A DNA stretch of 64,000 nucleotides from JAYZDK01 sp964604165 (GTDB taxonomy: Bacteria > Myxococcota_A > UBA796 > CAJQPC01). Location of the stretch: positions 103,136 to 167,135 of the forward strand of contig CAZRYF010000001.1 in the NCBI GenBank assembly GCA_964604165.1. The letters run 5' to 3'. The position numbers and the translations under genes are program-made. Numbering within the stretch: the first letter of the stretch is position 1; the number at the start of each line of letters is the position of its first letter. Positions 35,057 to 45,065 of this stretch are shown piece after piece. The notes beneath the pieces were generated by a model. The model did no database searches. It saw nothing but the letters and a program-made list of their open reading frames with translations, and was not told the DNA's origin.

Positions 35057-38000
35057 ATGACGATGAAGCCGCCGTTCCCCGGCATTCGAATCACCTCGAC
35101 CGGCAACCACCTGGTCGCCTCGCATGTGGAAGCCCGGGTGGCAGAAGCGGGCGTGTTCTATCCAATCACGCCCTCCACCGAGATGGGGGAGATCTTCCAG
35201 CAGTCGTTTGCGGATGGGGAGCTCAACGTCTTCGGAGGGAACAAGGTGGCCATCGAAGCGGAGGGTGAGCATGCGGCCCAGGGCGGCGCCATTGCCTATT
35301 CGGTGACCGGAAAGCGGGTGGTGAACTTCACCTCGGGCCAGGGCCTGGTCTATGGGATTGAGCAGTACTACCACGCACCTGGAAAGCTCTCGACCTTGGT
35401 GGTGCAAATTGCTGCCAGGGCCCTGACCAAGCACGCTCTCAATGTTCATTGTGGTCACGACGACTTCTACGGAGCGCTGGACACCGGGTGGATCATGCTC
35501 ATGGCGCGGGATGCACAACAGGCCGCGGACCAGGCGATTATCCTTCGAAGGGTCTGTGAGCTCTCCCTGACACCGGGAATGAACATCCAGGATGGTTTTC
35601 TCACGTCCCATCTGGAGCGAACCTTCTACAAGCCGGAAGCGGAGTTGCTGCGGCAGTTCCTGGGAGATCCCGGGGATACCATTGAGTGCCCGACAGAGGC
35701 CCAGCGGGAGCTGTTCGGTCCTACCCGCAGGCGGGTGCCCAAGGTGATTGACCTGCTCAACCCGGTGCTGCTGGGACCCGTGCAGAACCAGGAACACTAC
35801 ATGAACGGGGTGATCGCCAGGCGAAACCACTTTGCCGAGGCGATACCTGGGTTCATTGCCGATGCCTATCGGGAGTTTGGGGAGCTGACGGGGCGTCGGT
35901 ATGGCCCGATCACAGAATACGGGACCGATGGGGCGGAGACGGTCTTTGTGTCTCTGGGTTCCGCAGCGGAGAACATTGAGGCTGCTGTGGACCACCTGGA
36001 GGAGACCCGTGGTCTTCGGGTGGGTTCGATTCACGTGAACATGATTCGTCCGTTTCCTGAAGACGCTGTTGTACAGGCGCTCGCCGGTCGAAAGAACGTG
36101 GTCATTCTGGAACGTACCGACGAGGCTCTGTCCGGAGACAATCCGTTGACCCGGGAGATTCGCACCGCGTTGCAAAAGGCGGTGGAGCGCAGCGAGAAGG
36201 GCATCTCGGACGGACGGGTGGCATTGTCTTCCGCCAATCTGCCACGCATCTTTAGTGGAAGCTACGGTCTTGGGTCCCGCGATTTCCGGCCTGAAGCCGT
36301 GTTGGGCGCCTACGAGTTTGTGGCGGGGGAGCGAGGCCGTAGAGATGGCCGTACAGCAGCGGACGGGGAGGGCTACTTCACGCTTGGGATTGACCACCCC
36401 TACGAGGTGTGCTCTGACGACACTCCTTCGCTACTGCCGGAGGGCGCGATCTCCATTCGGTTCCACTCCATCGGCGGCTGGGGAATGATCACCACAGGAA
36501 AGAACCTGGGGGCGATCATTGGGGAATTCGGCGACGATTTGGCGCAGCAAAAGAATGTACGCGATGAGACGGGCAATTTGGAGGAGGCTCTCCACATCAG
36601 CGCCAATCCGAAGTACGGATCGGAGAAGAAGGGGGCGCCCACCAACTACTTCCTTGTGGTTGCGCCGGAGCGCATCCGCGTGAACTGCGATCTTCGCCAC
36701 GTGGATGTGGTGCTCTGTTGCGATCCGAAGGCGTTCACCCATGGGAATCCTGTGGAGGGTTTGAAGCCGGGAGGGGCATTTGTCTGGGAGTCCGATGAAA
36801 CCCCCGAGCGTGCCTGGCAGCAGGTACCGGAGAGATACCGCCAGGAGATCACGGACAAGGGCATTCGGATTGTCATCCTTCCCGGCTTTGCGATCGCCCG
36901 GAACGCAACGAACCGCGAAGATCTGCAATTGAGAATGCAGGGCAACGCCTTCTTGGGGGCGTTCTTTGGCGTTTCCAGTTTCCTGAAAGACTATGGAATC
37001 GACAAGGAGCGGTTTCTGGAGGTCGTGCGGGCCCAGTACGTCAAGAAGTTTGGCAGGTTTGGAGACGCGGTCGTTGAATCCAACATGCAGGTCATGCAAG
37101 ATGGATTCGAACAGGTGGTGGAGGTGCCCCACGGCGCCATGGGGGCTCCCGATATCTCGGACATGCGGGGAAGCCCCATCCTTGGCAATGGATGCGGCAC
37201 GCCCTGTGGGGATGAGCCCGCGCCAGCCAAACAGGAGGAGCGCGCAAACGTGTTCAGTCTGGCCTATTTTGAAGGGGAGTACCGGGCGGGCCTCGGCTAC
37301 CACCAACCCGCTTCACCCTTGTCCGCCGTTGGGGTGGTCGCCTCAGCTGCGGGAGCCACGGTGTCCAAGTATGTGGCGCGCCGGGAGACGCCGGTGTTCG
37401 TACAGGAGAATTGCACCCAGTGCATGGAGTGTATTGTGGTGTGTCCAGACACGGCTTTGCCGAACACCGCCCAGGAATTGGACACGGTGCTTACCACGGC
37501 GATTGAGAGCTACGTGCACGACGAGGGAGATCGAACCCAGCTGCTGGCGGCCGTGCCGCGCATGGAGTCGTCCTTGAGGCAGGCCATGAACGACTCGGTG
37601 GCTGAAAAGAGCGAGATGGCTGTTGCCATGTTGGTGGCAAGGCAGCTGGAGTCCATGGATCAGGTGTCCGATGCCTCGAAGGGTGAGCTTGTCGGAATCC
37701 TTGAGAAGCTGCCGCTGGCCTACAACAAGACCAAGGCCATCTTTTCTATGCCGGAAAAGAAGAACGCTGGAGCGGGCGGGCTGTTTTCAATCTTTGTTTC
37801 CGATCTATGCAAAGGCTGCGCGGCTTGCGTGACCGCCTGTGGCTCTCACGAGGCCCTGGTCATGGTGCCGGATTCTGAGGAGGTCAACGCGGACGTGGTG
37901 ACTGGGGTCAAGTTCCTGGACCGACTTCCAGATACCACGCAGAAGTTTCTTGGACGGTACGACTATGAAAACGCCCGGGAGGCCAAGGCTGGGGTGCTTC

Positions 38001-39724
38001 GGAATCACCTGATGGTCCGGAAGCTCTATGAAGGCCTTGTGTCAGGGGATGGTGCATGCGCTGGCTGCGGCGAAAAGAGCGTGCTGCGGGCGGTGGCCAC
38101 CATCACCGAGGCCTACATGCGGCCCCTCTACCATGCGAAAGCTGTGCGCCTGGAGGGGAAGGCCAGCCGGCTGGATTCCGAGGGAGTCTCTCGTCTGGCG
38201 GCGCTGGAGGCGCGTGCACCGGAGGTACACGCACTGTTTCAAAGAGCCGTGGCCCACGTGATCATGGGGCTTGGCGGGGAGTCCGATGCGGACACGGCCA
38301 CGAGGATCGCGGAGGGGGATGACCTCACCCACGAGGTATTGGTGGATGTCTTGGCGAGCGTCCTCCGGCAGGACGCCTTCAACCACCGGGATCTCCAGGC
38401 CAATGACGGTCGCCTCGCCAACGGCATGTCTGTCATGGCCATGGGGGCGCACACTGGCTGCAACACGGTCTATGGGTCCACACCGCCCAACAACCCTCAT
38501 CCCTACCCATGGATGAACTCCCTCTTTCAGGACGGGGCGACGGTGGGCTGGATGTTCGGCGAGAGCTTTCTCATGGATTTCGCACGGCGCTCGATCATCC
38601 CTGAGAGGCTTGTGGATGCCCTGCTTGATAGGGAAGAGGTCATCAGCGAGGACGACTACTTCGACTTCACTCACTTTGGTGACGGGCTGATGACCGACCT
38701 GGAAATCCGGGAGATGCCCAAGGCCTGGGTCATTGGTGGCGACGGGGGAATGGGGGACATCGGCTTCCAGAATGTGTCCAAGGTGGTGCTGCAGAACCGC
38801 CCGAATGTAAAGCTGCTGATGCTGGACACCCAGGTGTACTCCAACACCGGCGGCCAGAACTCAGACTCCTCCCCGATGCCGGGGGGAGGGGACATGAACG
38901 GCCTGGGCGATGCCTCCCAGGGCAAGATCGTGGAGAAGAAGAGCGTGGCGGAGATTCTCACCTCCGGACATGGCTCTCCTTTTGTGGCCCAGCTCTCCAT
39001 GGCCAATGCAACGCGCCTTTACCGAACGATGATCGATGGCCTGGACTACCGTGGAACGGCCTTTTTCCAGTGTTTCACCACCTGCCAGCCAGAACACGGT
39101 GTGCCGGATGACTCCTCTTCCATCCAGGCCAAGCGGATTCGAGATTGTCGCGGCATGCCGGACTTTGTCTTCAATCCCCAGACCGGCGAGACCTACGGCG
39201 AGGCCATGGAGATCAAGGGGAATCCCAGCCCGAGCAAGGACTGGGCGTCAGTGCGTCGTCCAGGAAGTGAGGAGACCTACAAGTACACGGTGGCCCATTG
39301 GGCAAGCACGGAGGCCCGTTTCAGGCGCCACTTCAAGCGGATTGAAGAAGGCGCCGCCAAGGACCTCGTGCACATGGATGAGATGCTGCTGCGACTCAAC
39401 CAACAAGACATCGTCTACAGGCGCTTCCTTCGCAGGGACCACCGGGCTTTTGTCCCCGACTGGGGGGTCTACATCGTGGTGGACAATCCGACGGGTTCCG
39501 GGGTGCGCCACCTCGCGGTCTCTCGCCAGGTGGTGCTGTTCTGTGTCGAGCGTCGCAAGGCCTGGCGAATGTTGCAGAGCAAGGCAGGCAAGGACAATCT
39601 GGAATACCGGGCCCACAGGAGCTTGTTGGCGAAGGCCGACTCCGGCGCTATCGCCCTGGATGAATTCAGGGAGAACATCCTGGAACTCTTTGAGGCGGAG
39701 TTGGCGGCGCTCGCGAGTACCTGA
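35057..39724 (+). CDS. Giant fused 2-oxoacid:acceptor oxidoreductase (pyruvate:ferredoxin oxidoreductase-like)
   Basis: 1555 residues; single-chain NifJ/PFOR enzymes are about 1170-1200. Domains in order: N-terminal alpha-type (TGNHLVASHVEARVAEAGVFYPITPSTEMGE), transketolase-C-like to about 460, gamma-type acceptor domain (IRFHSIGGWGMITTGKNLG, about 475-690), ferredoxin-like with CTQCMECIVVC near 787 and CKGCAACVTAC near 917, then the thiamine domain with CAGCGE near 1000, GGDGGMGDIGFQN near 1226 and YSNTGGQNSDSSP near 1263. It should oxidise pyruvate or a related 2-oxoacid to the acyl-CoA, reducing ferredoxin or flavodoxin. Extra length lies around the ferredoxin region and a 200-residue C-terminal extension. 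The ScfR-type regulator overlaps its stop by one base. Confidence 0.9.
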   Translation: MTMKPPFPGIRITSTGNHLVASHVEARVAEAGVFYPITPSTEMGEIFQQSFADGELNVFGGNKVAIEAEGEHAAQGGAIAYSVTGKRVVNFTSGQGLVYGIEQYYHAPGKLSTLVVQIAARALTKHALNVHCGHDDFYGALDTGWIMLMARDAQQAADQAIILRRVCELSLTPGMNIQDGFLTSHLERTFYKPEAELLRQFLGDPGDTIECPTEAQRELFGPTRRRVPKVIDLLNPVLLGPVQNQEHYMNGVIARRNHFAEAIPGFIADAYREFGELTGRRYGPITEYGTDGAETVFVSLGSAAENIEAAVDHLEETRGLRVGSIHVNMIRPFPEDAVVQALAGRKNVVILERTDEALSGDNPLTREIRTALQKAVERSEKGISDGRVALSSANLPRIFSGSYGLGSRDFRPEAVLGAYEFVAGERGRRDGRTAADGEGYFTLGIDHPYEVCSDDTPSLLPEGAISIRFHSIGGWGMITTGKNLGAIIGEFGDDLAQQKNVRDETGNLEEALHISANPKYGSEKKGAPTNYFLVVAPERIRVNCDLRHVDVVLCCDPKAFTHGNPVEGLKPGGAFVWESDETPERAWQQVPERYRQEITDKGIRIVILPGFAIARNATNREDLQLRMQGNAFLGAFFGVSSFLKDYGIDKERFLEVVRAQYVKKFGRFGDAVVESNMQVMQDGFEQVVEVPHGAMGAPDISDMRGSPILGNGCGTPCGDEPAPAKQEERANVFSLAYFEGEYRAGLGYHQPASPLSAVGVVASAAGATVSKYVARRETPVFVQENCTQCMECIVVCPDTALPNTAQELDTVLTTAIESYVHDEGDRTQLLAAVPRMESSLRQAMNDSVAEKSEMAVAMLVARQLESMDQVSDASKGELVGILEKLPLAYNKTKAIFSMPEKKNAGAGGLFSIFVSDLCKGCAACVTACGSHEALVMVPDSEEVNADVVTGVKFLDRLPDTTQKFLGRYDYENAREAKAGVLRNHLMVRKLYEGLVSGDGACAGCGEKSVLRAVATITEAYMRPLYHAKAVRLEGKASRLDSEGVSRLAALEARAPEVHALFQRAVAHVIMGLGGESDADTATRIAEGDDLTHEVLVDVLASVLRQDAFNHRDLQANDGRLANGMSVMAMGAHTGCNTVYGSTPPNNPHPYPWMNSLFQDGATVGWMFGESFLMDFARRSIIPERLVDALLDREEVISEDDYFDFTHFGDGLMTDLEIREMPKAWVIGGDGGMGDIGFQNVSKVVLQNRPNVKLLMLDTQVYSNTGGQNSDSSPMPGGGDMNGLGDASQGKIVEKKSVAEILTSGHGSPFVAQLSMANATRLYRTMIDGLDYRGTAFFQCFTTCQPEHGVPDDSSSIQAKRIRDCRGMPDFVFNPQTGETYGEAMEIKGNPSPSKDWASVRRPGSEETYKYTVAHWASTEARFRRHFKRIEEGAAKDLVHMDEMLLRLNQQDIVYRRFLRRDHRAFVPDWGVYIVVDNPTGSGVRHLAVSRQVVLFCVERRKAWRMLQSKAGKDNLEYRAHRSLLAKADSGAIALDEFRENILELFEAELAALAST

Positions 39725-41148
39725 TGGCAAACCCAAGCTTTGGCCCCAAGATTCGAACGGTGCGTCGAAAGCGTGGGTTGACCCAAAAGCAGCTCGCGGA
39801 GAGCCTGGGAATATCTCCGAGCTACCTGAACCTGATTGAACATGACAAACGGCCGCTGTCAGCGCCGCTTTTGATCAAGATGGCTGGTCTGTTTGGGCTG
39901 GACTTGCAGGCGTTCTCGGTGGACGACGACGCGCGGGTTCTGGCCGAGGCCATGGAGGTCCTGGGGGACCCGATGTTCGAGGCGCTGGAGCTGACCCAGG
40001 AGGATGTCCGGGAATTCACTCGGCACAACCAGGGGGTGGCCCAGGCTTTGTTGTCTCTGTACAAGCGCCTGCTTCTCCTCCGGGAGTCCACAGATGCACT
40101 GGCGGCAAGGGTGCAGGAGGTGGGAGGGGAGGAGCTGGAGGGGCTTCAGTCGCCCGAGGAACAGGTGAGCGACTTCATCCAGCGGCACCTCAACTACTTC
40201 CCGGAACTCGAAGAGAGGGCCGAGAGGTTGTGTCGGGATGCCGACCTCTCCACCACAACCCGCCACGCGGGGATGGAGCGGTACCTTCAAAAAGTGCACG
40301 GCGTTCGCATCAAGGTGTCCGCGGTGGGGGAGGGGACCGGATTGCTGCGACGCTTTGATGCGGGGGGAGGGCAGTTGCATCTCTCCGAGCTTCTCCCCCC
40401 CCGAAGTCTGCACTTTCAGGTGGCCCTGCAGATCGGTTTGTTGGACTGTGCCAGCGTGTTCGATCGTCTCTTGACGGACGACCGACTGACCACGGATGCG
40501 TCCCGCACTCTGGCCCGCCTGGCCCTGGCGAGCTCCTTCGCCGGCTCTGTGCTGATGCCCTACGAGCCATTTCTTCGGGTGGCACGGGCCCACCGATACG
40601 ATGTGGAGTTGATTGGGCACAGGTTCCGGACCAGCTACGAGCAGGTCTGCCATCGGATTGCGAGCCTTCGGCGCCCGGGCATGGAGGGGGTGCCATTTCA
40701 CCTGACGCGGGTGGACATTGCTGGAAACATCTCCAAGCGATTTAGCGGGACCGGCATTCGGTTTGCCCGGTTCAGTGGCGCATGCCCAAAGTGGAACGTC
40801 CATGCGGCCTACCTGACCCCTGGGGTGATTCGAACCCAGGTGTCCCGCTTCTCTGATGGGGCGACCTATTTCTGCTTCGCCCGCACCGTTCGAAAGGAAA
40901 TTGGCGGGTTCCATGAGGCCAAGCATGTGCACGCGATTGGGCTTGGCTGCTCCATTGAGCACGCGCGGGAGATTGTTTATGCGGATGGAATTGATGTAGG
41001 AAATACGGATGCAGCGGTGCCGGTGGGGGTCACCTGTCGGCTCTGCGACCGAATGGACTGCAGCCAGCGGGCCTTCCCCGCCATCAACCAACCCCTGAAT
41101 ATCGACCAGAACCGAAGGGGGGTCAACTTCTACGCCCAGCTGGACTAA
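39724..41148 (+). CDS. XRE-family regulator with IrrE-like domain (ScfR/RamB/PccR type)
   Basis: 474 residues. The N-terminal helix-turn-helix (residues about 8-60: IRTVRRKRGLTQKQLAESLG) is followed by a helical linker, an IrrE/ImmA-like central domain (residues about 160-300) and the C-terminal DUF2083-type Cys-containing domain (FHEAKHVHAIGLGC, then CRLCDRMDCSQRAFP). The usual HExxH protease motif is not present in the central domain (RTLARLALASSFAG). This family controls acetate, propionate and short-chain acyl-CoA metabolism in several bacteria. Its ATG shares a base with the oxidoreductase stop, so it is made together with that enzyme and probably regulates it. Confidence 0.9.
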   Translation: MANPSFGPKIRTVRRKRGLTQKQLAESLGISPSYLNLIEHDKRPLSAPLLIKMAGLFGLDLQAFSVDDDARVLAEAMEVLGDPMFEALELTQEDVREFTRHNQGVAQALLSLYKRLLLLRESTDALAARVQEVGGEELEGLQSPEEQVSDFIQRHLNYFPELEERAERLCRDADLSTTTRHAGMERYLQKVHGVRIKVSAVGEGTGLLRRFDAGGGQLHLSELLPPRSLHFQVALQIGLLDCASVFDRLLTDDRLTTDASRTLARLALASSFAGSVLMPYEPFLRVARAHRYDVELIGHRFRTSYEQVCHRIASLRRPGMEGVPFHLTRVDIAGNISKRFSGTGIRFARFSGACPKWNVHAAYLTPGVIRTQVSRFSDGATYFCFARTVRKEIGGFHEAKHVHAIGLGCSIEHAREIVYADGIDVGNTDAAVPVGVTCRLCDRMDCSQRAFPAINQPLNIDQNRRGVNFYAQLD

Positions 41149-41161
41149 GGCGCTGGCCGGA

Positions 41162-41596
41162 TCAGGAATTCACGTCTCGCATGGGGTCGGGACGCGCTCC
41201 CGTGGCTCGAAACGCCTGGTAGTCTTGCAAAATCCTCTTGTGGTCGAAGACAATGGGTTTCGGTAGGGCATCCAGAGCAAAACAGCGGGCCTCCAGGGCG
41301 TCGTCCCCACCGGAAGGGATTCCATCTGAATGTGCGGTGAAGACTACGGACATGGTGTGAAACCGGGGATCCCGGGCGGGGTCCGAATACACGCCCAGCA
41401 GGTCATCAAGCCCAATCTGCAAGCCGGTCTCCTCCAGTACCTCACGAATGGCGGCGGCCTCGGCCGCTTCTCCCTCGTCGATGAAGCCGCCGGGCAGCGC
41501 CCATCCGTAGGGCGGATTGGCCCGGCGTACGAGTACAATGCCCCGGGGGGTGGAAATCACCACGTCCACTGTAGGCTTGGGGTTTCGGTAATCCAT
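41162..41596 (-). CDS. NUDIX hydrolase
   Basis: 144 residues from ATG 41596, where family homology begins (MDYRNPKPTVDVVI); an upstream in-frame ATG would add a basic, non-homologous stretch. The NUDIX box is complete: GGFIDEGEAAEAAAIREVLEETGL. Family members cleave nucleoside diphosphates linked to another group; the layout fits ADP-ribose or 8-oxo-dGTP pyrophosphatases, but substrate cannot be told from sequence. Convergent with the regulator gene (13 bases) and divergent from the flavoprotein gene. Confidence 0.92.
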   Translation of the reverse strand: MDYRNPKPTVDVVISTPRGIVLVRRANPPYGWALPGGFIDEGEAAEAAAIREVLEETGLQIGLDDLLGVYSDPARDPRFHTMSVVFTAHSDGIPSGGDDALEARCFALDALPKPIVFDHKRILQDYQAFRATGARPDPMRDVNS

Positions 41597-41641
41597 GGAT
41601 GGTGCCTTGCCTCCGCTTGCGTGACGGGCGAATCTTAGCCC

Positions 41642-42976
41642 ATGCCTTCCATTGTCATTGGTGGAGGACCCTGTGGGGTCCGAGCTGCGGCTGCCCTTGG
41701 GGCCGAGGGGTTGCTTTTGGATCCCGCAGCGTCGCCGGGAGGATGGGAGGATCCGCGCATCCCGGAGGATCTGGGGGTTCTGCACCTGGAGTCCGCGGAC
41801 ATCACGGCCGCGGAGGAAGCCTACGGGGCAGCACCCCAGGTGGCCGAGTGGGCCCGTGCTGTCAGCGTGGGAGGGCGCTTGTCACCTTTGCCCTTGTCCC
41901 CGGCGAGGCTCAGAGGCGTGCTTCCAAGGGGGGACCATTTCTCCACCCTTCAGGACCAGGCCCGCGCCCGCGCCCGGGTGTGGATGAGGAGCCTGGTGGG
42001 AGGCGGGCTGGAAATGCGCACCTACCAGGACTGGGTGGTGCAACAGTTTGGCCGGAAGACCTTTGAGGCCCTGCACGGCCCCTATGCACGGAAGCGTTGG
42101 GGAGAGCCTTCTCTACTCAATGTCAGCATGGCGCGGCTCCACCACGCGGAAAAGGTGGCCGGAGGTAGGAGAGTGGCGCTGGGGGCCAGCCCCGGACAGG
42201 GGTGGAGACACAACGTGGGCCAGGTGGGAGTGTTTGAGGGACAACAATACGTGACGGGTCTCCGGGTGGAAGAGGGTCGTGTTCGCGCAGTGAAGACCGA
42301 GGGATCGGAGTGGGAGGTGGACGGTCCCTTGTTCTGCGTGCGCAGCGCCGCGGAGGTCCTGGCCTGGTTGGGGGATGCCGCACCTGCCTCGGCCCGTTGG
42401 GATGTGGCCAGGCTTCCTACTCGCCACCGAATTCAGGTCGCCCTCCAGGCGTACCAGGGCGTTTCCATAGCTGGAAGGTTGGCGGAAGAGATTCATGTCA
42501 TCGACGGGGAGCTTCCCTTGTACCGGATTACCTCTCCATCTCTTCTTCCGGGGGACGAGCTGCCTCCCGGTACATTGGTGGCGCACCTGTCCGTAGGTCC
42601 CTCCAGTGCCCTGTGGAATCTACCGGATCATGCGCTCGCGGAGCAAGTTTCCGTGGCCATGAGCGCCGCAGGCGTACCCGCCACCGATCCAGAGACCGCC
42701 ACGGTGGTGAGGCTTCGACATTATGATCCCGGCTGGGCCGGGCCGTGGCATCCTGCACACGGAAGGGTCGTGGCGGCGCTGGCCAGCTTGGGAGTTCATC
42801 TTGTGGGACGGGCGGGGGCGTATCGGTGGATGAATCCAATCCAGGAGAGGAAGCTCATCAGGGCCTTGGCAGGGGAGGATGCAGCTCCCAGTTGGGAGGT
42901 CTACCGCACGCTTTGTGATCCCCCCGTCCGGCTTCGAGACGAAACCGTGCGCCTCGATCCCTTCGTGACCGGTTAG
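41642..42976 (+). CDS. FAD-dependent oxidoreductase, protoporphyrinogen oxidase / UDP-galactopyranose mutase-like
   Basis: 444 residues. The N-terminal dinucleotide-binding motif (IVIGGGPCGVRAAAALGAEG) lacks the usual acidic end of the second strand but is otherwise typical of the amine-oxidase-like FAD family. A segment with TYQDWVVQQFGRKTFEALHG then PYARKRWG resembles the conserved helix of protoporphyrinogen oxidases and UDP-galactopyranose mutases. The C-terminus returns to the FAD domain (LASLGVHLVGRAGAYRWM). Substrate unknown; there is no haem or O-antigen gene nearby to decide. proC follows nine bases later. Confidence 0.75.
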   Translation: MPSIVIGGGPCGVRAAAALGAEGLLLDPAASPGGWEDPRIPEDLGVLHLESADITAAEEAYGAAPQVAEWARAVSVGGRLSPLPLSPARLRGVLPRGDHFSTLQDQARARARVWMRSLVGGGLEMRTYQDWVVQQFGRKTFEALHGPYARKRWGEPSLLNVSMARLHHAEKVAGGRRVALGASPGQGWRHNVGQVGVFEGQQYVTGLRVEEGRVRAVKTEGSEWEVDGPLFCVRSAAEVLAWLGDAAPASARWDVARLPTRHRIQVALQAYQGVSIAGRLAEEIHVIDGELPLYRITSPSLLPGDELPPGTLVAHLSVGPSSALWNLPDHALAEQVSVAMSAAGVPATDPETATVVRLRHYDPGWAGPWHPAHGRVVAALASLGVHLVGRAGAYRWMNPIQERKLIRALAGEDAAPSWEVYRTLCDPPVRLRDETVRLDPFVTG

Positions 42977-42985
42977 GAACCGGGC

Positions 42986-43810
42986 ATGTCGAATTGGACG
43001 CTGGGTTTCGTGGGAGCGGGGGTCATGGCAGAGACCATGATCTCCGGAGTACTGGATCAACAGGTCTGCACCGCGGAAAGGGTGATGGCTTCTGACCCAC
43101 ATGCGGCTCGTCGGGAGCACCTGTCCAGTACGCATGGAATTGTCGTCACGGCGTCCAATGCTGAGGTGGCAACCAACGCTGATCTCTTGGTCCTGGCGGT
43201 CAAGCCCCAGTCCCTGGCCGGTGTGTTGAGAGAGCTCTCCGGAACGTTGAGGGCAGAAACCCAGGTCCTGTCTATTGTGGCCGGGGCGTCACTCTCAAGC
43301 ATGCGGCGAGGCTTGGGGCACGAACGGGTGGCCAGGGCCATGCCAAATCTCCCTTGTCGGATCCACCGGGGAATGACGGTTTGGACGGGCGCGGAAGGGG
43401 CCGGTGCAGAACGTATCCAGCGGGTTCTTGCCGGTATGGGGACTCAGGTGCAGGTGGGAAAGGAGAGCCACGTCGACCGGGCCACCGCCGTCAACGGTAC
43501 GGGTCCCGCGATTGTGGCTCACTTCGTCAAGTCCTTTACCGAGGCCGCCGCCTTCATCGGCCTGCCCCGGGATCTCGCCCGGGAAGCGGTCCTGGGGACC
43601 CTCATGGGAACCGCGGAGATGATTCGAGAATCGGAGGACCACGTGGCGCAGCTCATCGATGAGGTGACAAGTCCCGGTGGGACCACCTCCCGGGCGATCC
43701 AGGTGCTCAAACAAGGGCGATTTGCGGCGGTCGTAACAGACTCTGTGGATGCGGCTTACCAGCGCACCCAGGAGCTCGGTGATTTGCTGGAGGAAGAACT
43801 CAAGGACTGA
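42986..43810 (+). CDS. proC: Pyrroline-5-carboxylate reductase
   Basis: 274 residues. It reduces 1-pyrroline-5-carboxylate to proline with NAD(P)H, the final proline step. The Rossmann motif is LGFVGAGVMAETMISG; LVLAVKPQS is the conserved cofactor-adjacent strand; VNGTGPAIVAHFVKSFTEAA and SPGGTTSRAIQVLKQG are the dimer and active-site signatures. The 3' end overlaps the convergent lipoprotein gene by 11 bases. Confidence 0.95.
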   Translation: MSNWTLGFVGAGVMAETMISGVLDQQVCTAERVMASDPHAARREHLSSTHGIVVTASNAEVATNADLLVLAVKPQSLAGVLRELSGTLRAETQVLSIVAGASLSSMRRGLGHERVARAMPNLPCRIHRGMTVWTGAEGAGAERIQRVLAGMGTQVQVGKESHVDRATAVNGTGPAIVAHFVKSFTEAAAFIGLPRDLAREAVLGTLMGTAEMIRESEDHVAQLIDEVTSPGGTTSRAIQVLKQGRFAAVVTDSVDAAYQRTQELGDLLEEELKD

Positions 43811-44504
43811 TGGGCGGCGTCAGACGAAAGGCGCGCTGCGCCAGAGCCGCATCGATGTCGTCCTCGTGGCCGTCCATCCGGGCCCGAAGGGCAAGCAGCA
43901 CCGTCTCCGCTCGGGGATCCGGGTCCTCTCCCAGACGTTTCAATACCAGGATTCGGTCCAAGGCCTGAAGGGTCGCCCAGTCTGTCAGGACGGTGGCACG
44001 CTCTTGTTCTCTGAGGATGGACAAGGCACGCTGCCGACCACCTTGGCTCCATGGGATCCCGTCGACCGTCAGGAGACCCGCTTCCACAGCATCGTCGATA
44101 GCATGCACAGAGACCCGCCCGCCCAGTGAGCACCGGTTGATTCCTGAGAAGGTCAACTGCCAGGAGACCTCGTCGCCCTGAATGACAAGCAAGCGTTGCG
44201 CACCCGGGTCTCCTCCGGGCCTCTCCCGAACCGGTGATCCCAGGCAGTGCTCCAGCTGTCCCCAGTTGGTCCAGGCCAAACGGGTTCGAATCTCCCTTTC
44301 GCTTCCAACTTTGTCACGCCAATGGAGCATCCCGGTTCTCCGATCAAACCGCGCCCCCGCACCGTTCTCTGAGCGCCAGTTCTCCACGGGTCCGGCTTCT
44401 TCCAAAAGGAAGACCTGTGCGGTCTCGTCCCCGGCAGGGGCAGGCTCTCCCCCGGTGCAGGCCGACAAGCAAAGGAAGATCAGTCCGGGAGGTTGACGCA
44501 CCAC
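43800..44504 (-). CDS. Lipoprotein of unknown function
   Basis: 234 residues from a GTG, with a lipoprotein signal (LIFLCLSAC) and a Gly/Pro/Ala linker after the Cys. The rest is soluble with a helical C-terminal half (ALSILREQERATVLTDWATLQALDRILVLK pattern, split here by loops) and several Trp residues. No family recognised. It overlaps the stop of the lipoprotein gene upstream by 25 bases, so the two are expressed together. Confidence 0.72.
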   Translation of the reverse strand: MVRQPPGLIFLCLSACTGGEPAPAGDETAQVFLLEEAGPVENWRSENGAGARFDRRTGMLHWRDKVGSEREIRTRLAWTNWGQLEHCLGSPVRERPGGDPGAQRLLVIQGDEVSWQLTFSGINRCSLGGRVSVHAIDDAVEAGLLTVDGIPWSQGGRQRALSILREQERATVLTDWATLQALDRILVLKRLGEDPDPRAETVLLALRARMDGHEDDIDAALAQRAFRLTPPISP

Positions 44505-44977
44505 TCCGCCGTGAAACTGGCTTCCAGCTCTCCCTCCTCCGTGTCTAGGAAACGCGTCAAGTGGAAGGTTCCTGTCACGGTGTCCCGTTCGGTCACCGAC
44601 TCCACGACAAGCTCCCCCTCAATCACGCGATACTCCGAGAAGCCCCCGCCATCCATGAGCAGGACCGAACCCTCCACCTGAGCTCGGTCCTTGAGGTCAA
44701 AATGACCGATGCTGACCTCTGCGTCTCTTCCAAAGGTGAACTGGGCCGCGGTCATATCCGTGCCCGCCGGGTCCTCACCCTCGACATAGCTCCAATGCAC
44801 CCAATCCACGTCCATGCAATCCAGAGGTGTGTTGGAGAAGAACAGGTATCGACCTCCGAAATAGGCTGTCAGCGCGTTGTTGAAGGGCTGACCAGCGACG
44901 CTCCCGGAAATGGTCGTGTCGTCGGGGCCACAGGAAAGCAGAAGGAGTAGGGATAGCACCCGCGCATGGTACCTCAC
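44480..44977 (-). CDS. Small lipoprotein of unknown function
   Basis: 165 residues. Lipoprotein signal at the N-terminus (VLSLLLLLSC), then a beta-rich domain with alternating acidic strands (EGSVLLMDGG, YRVIEGELVVESV, TVTGTFHLTRF) ending in a Cys near the C-terminus that may pair with CMDV in the middle. No family recognised. First gene of a two-lipoprotein unit, divergent from the MeaB gene. Confidence 0.72.
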   Translation of the reverse strand: MRYHARVLSLLLLLSCGPDDTTISGSVAGQPFNNALTAYFGGRYLFFSNTPLDCMDVDWVHWSYVEGEDPAGTDMTAAQFTFGRDAEVSIGHFDLKDRAQVEGSVLLMDGGGFSEYRVIEGELVVESVTERDTVTGTFHLTRFLDTEEGELEASFTAEWCVNLPD

Positions 44978-45065
44978 CTTTCAACCTGGGGCAGCCCAGG
45001 ACGTTGCCCCATGGGGACGAGGATGGGACAATGGGTCCATCCCGCTGGGACTTACCGGAGGCGGT

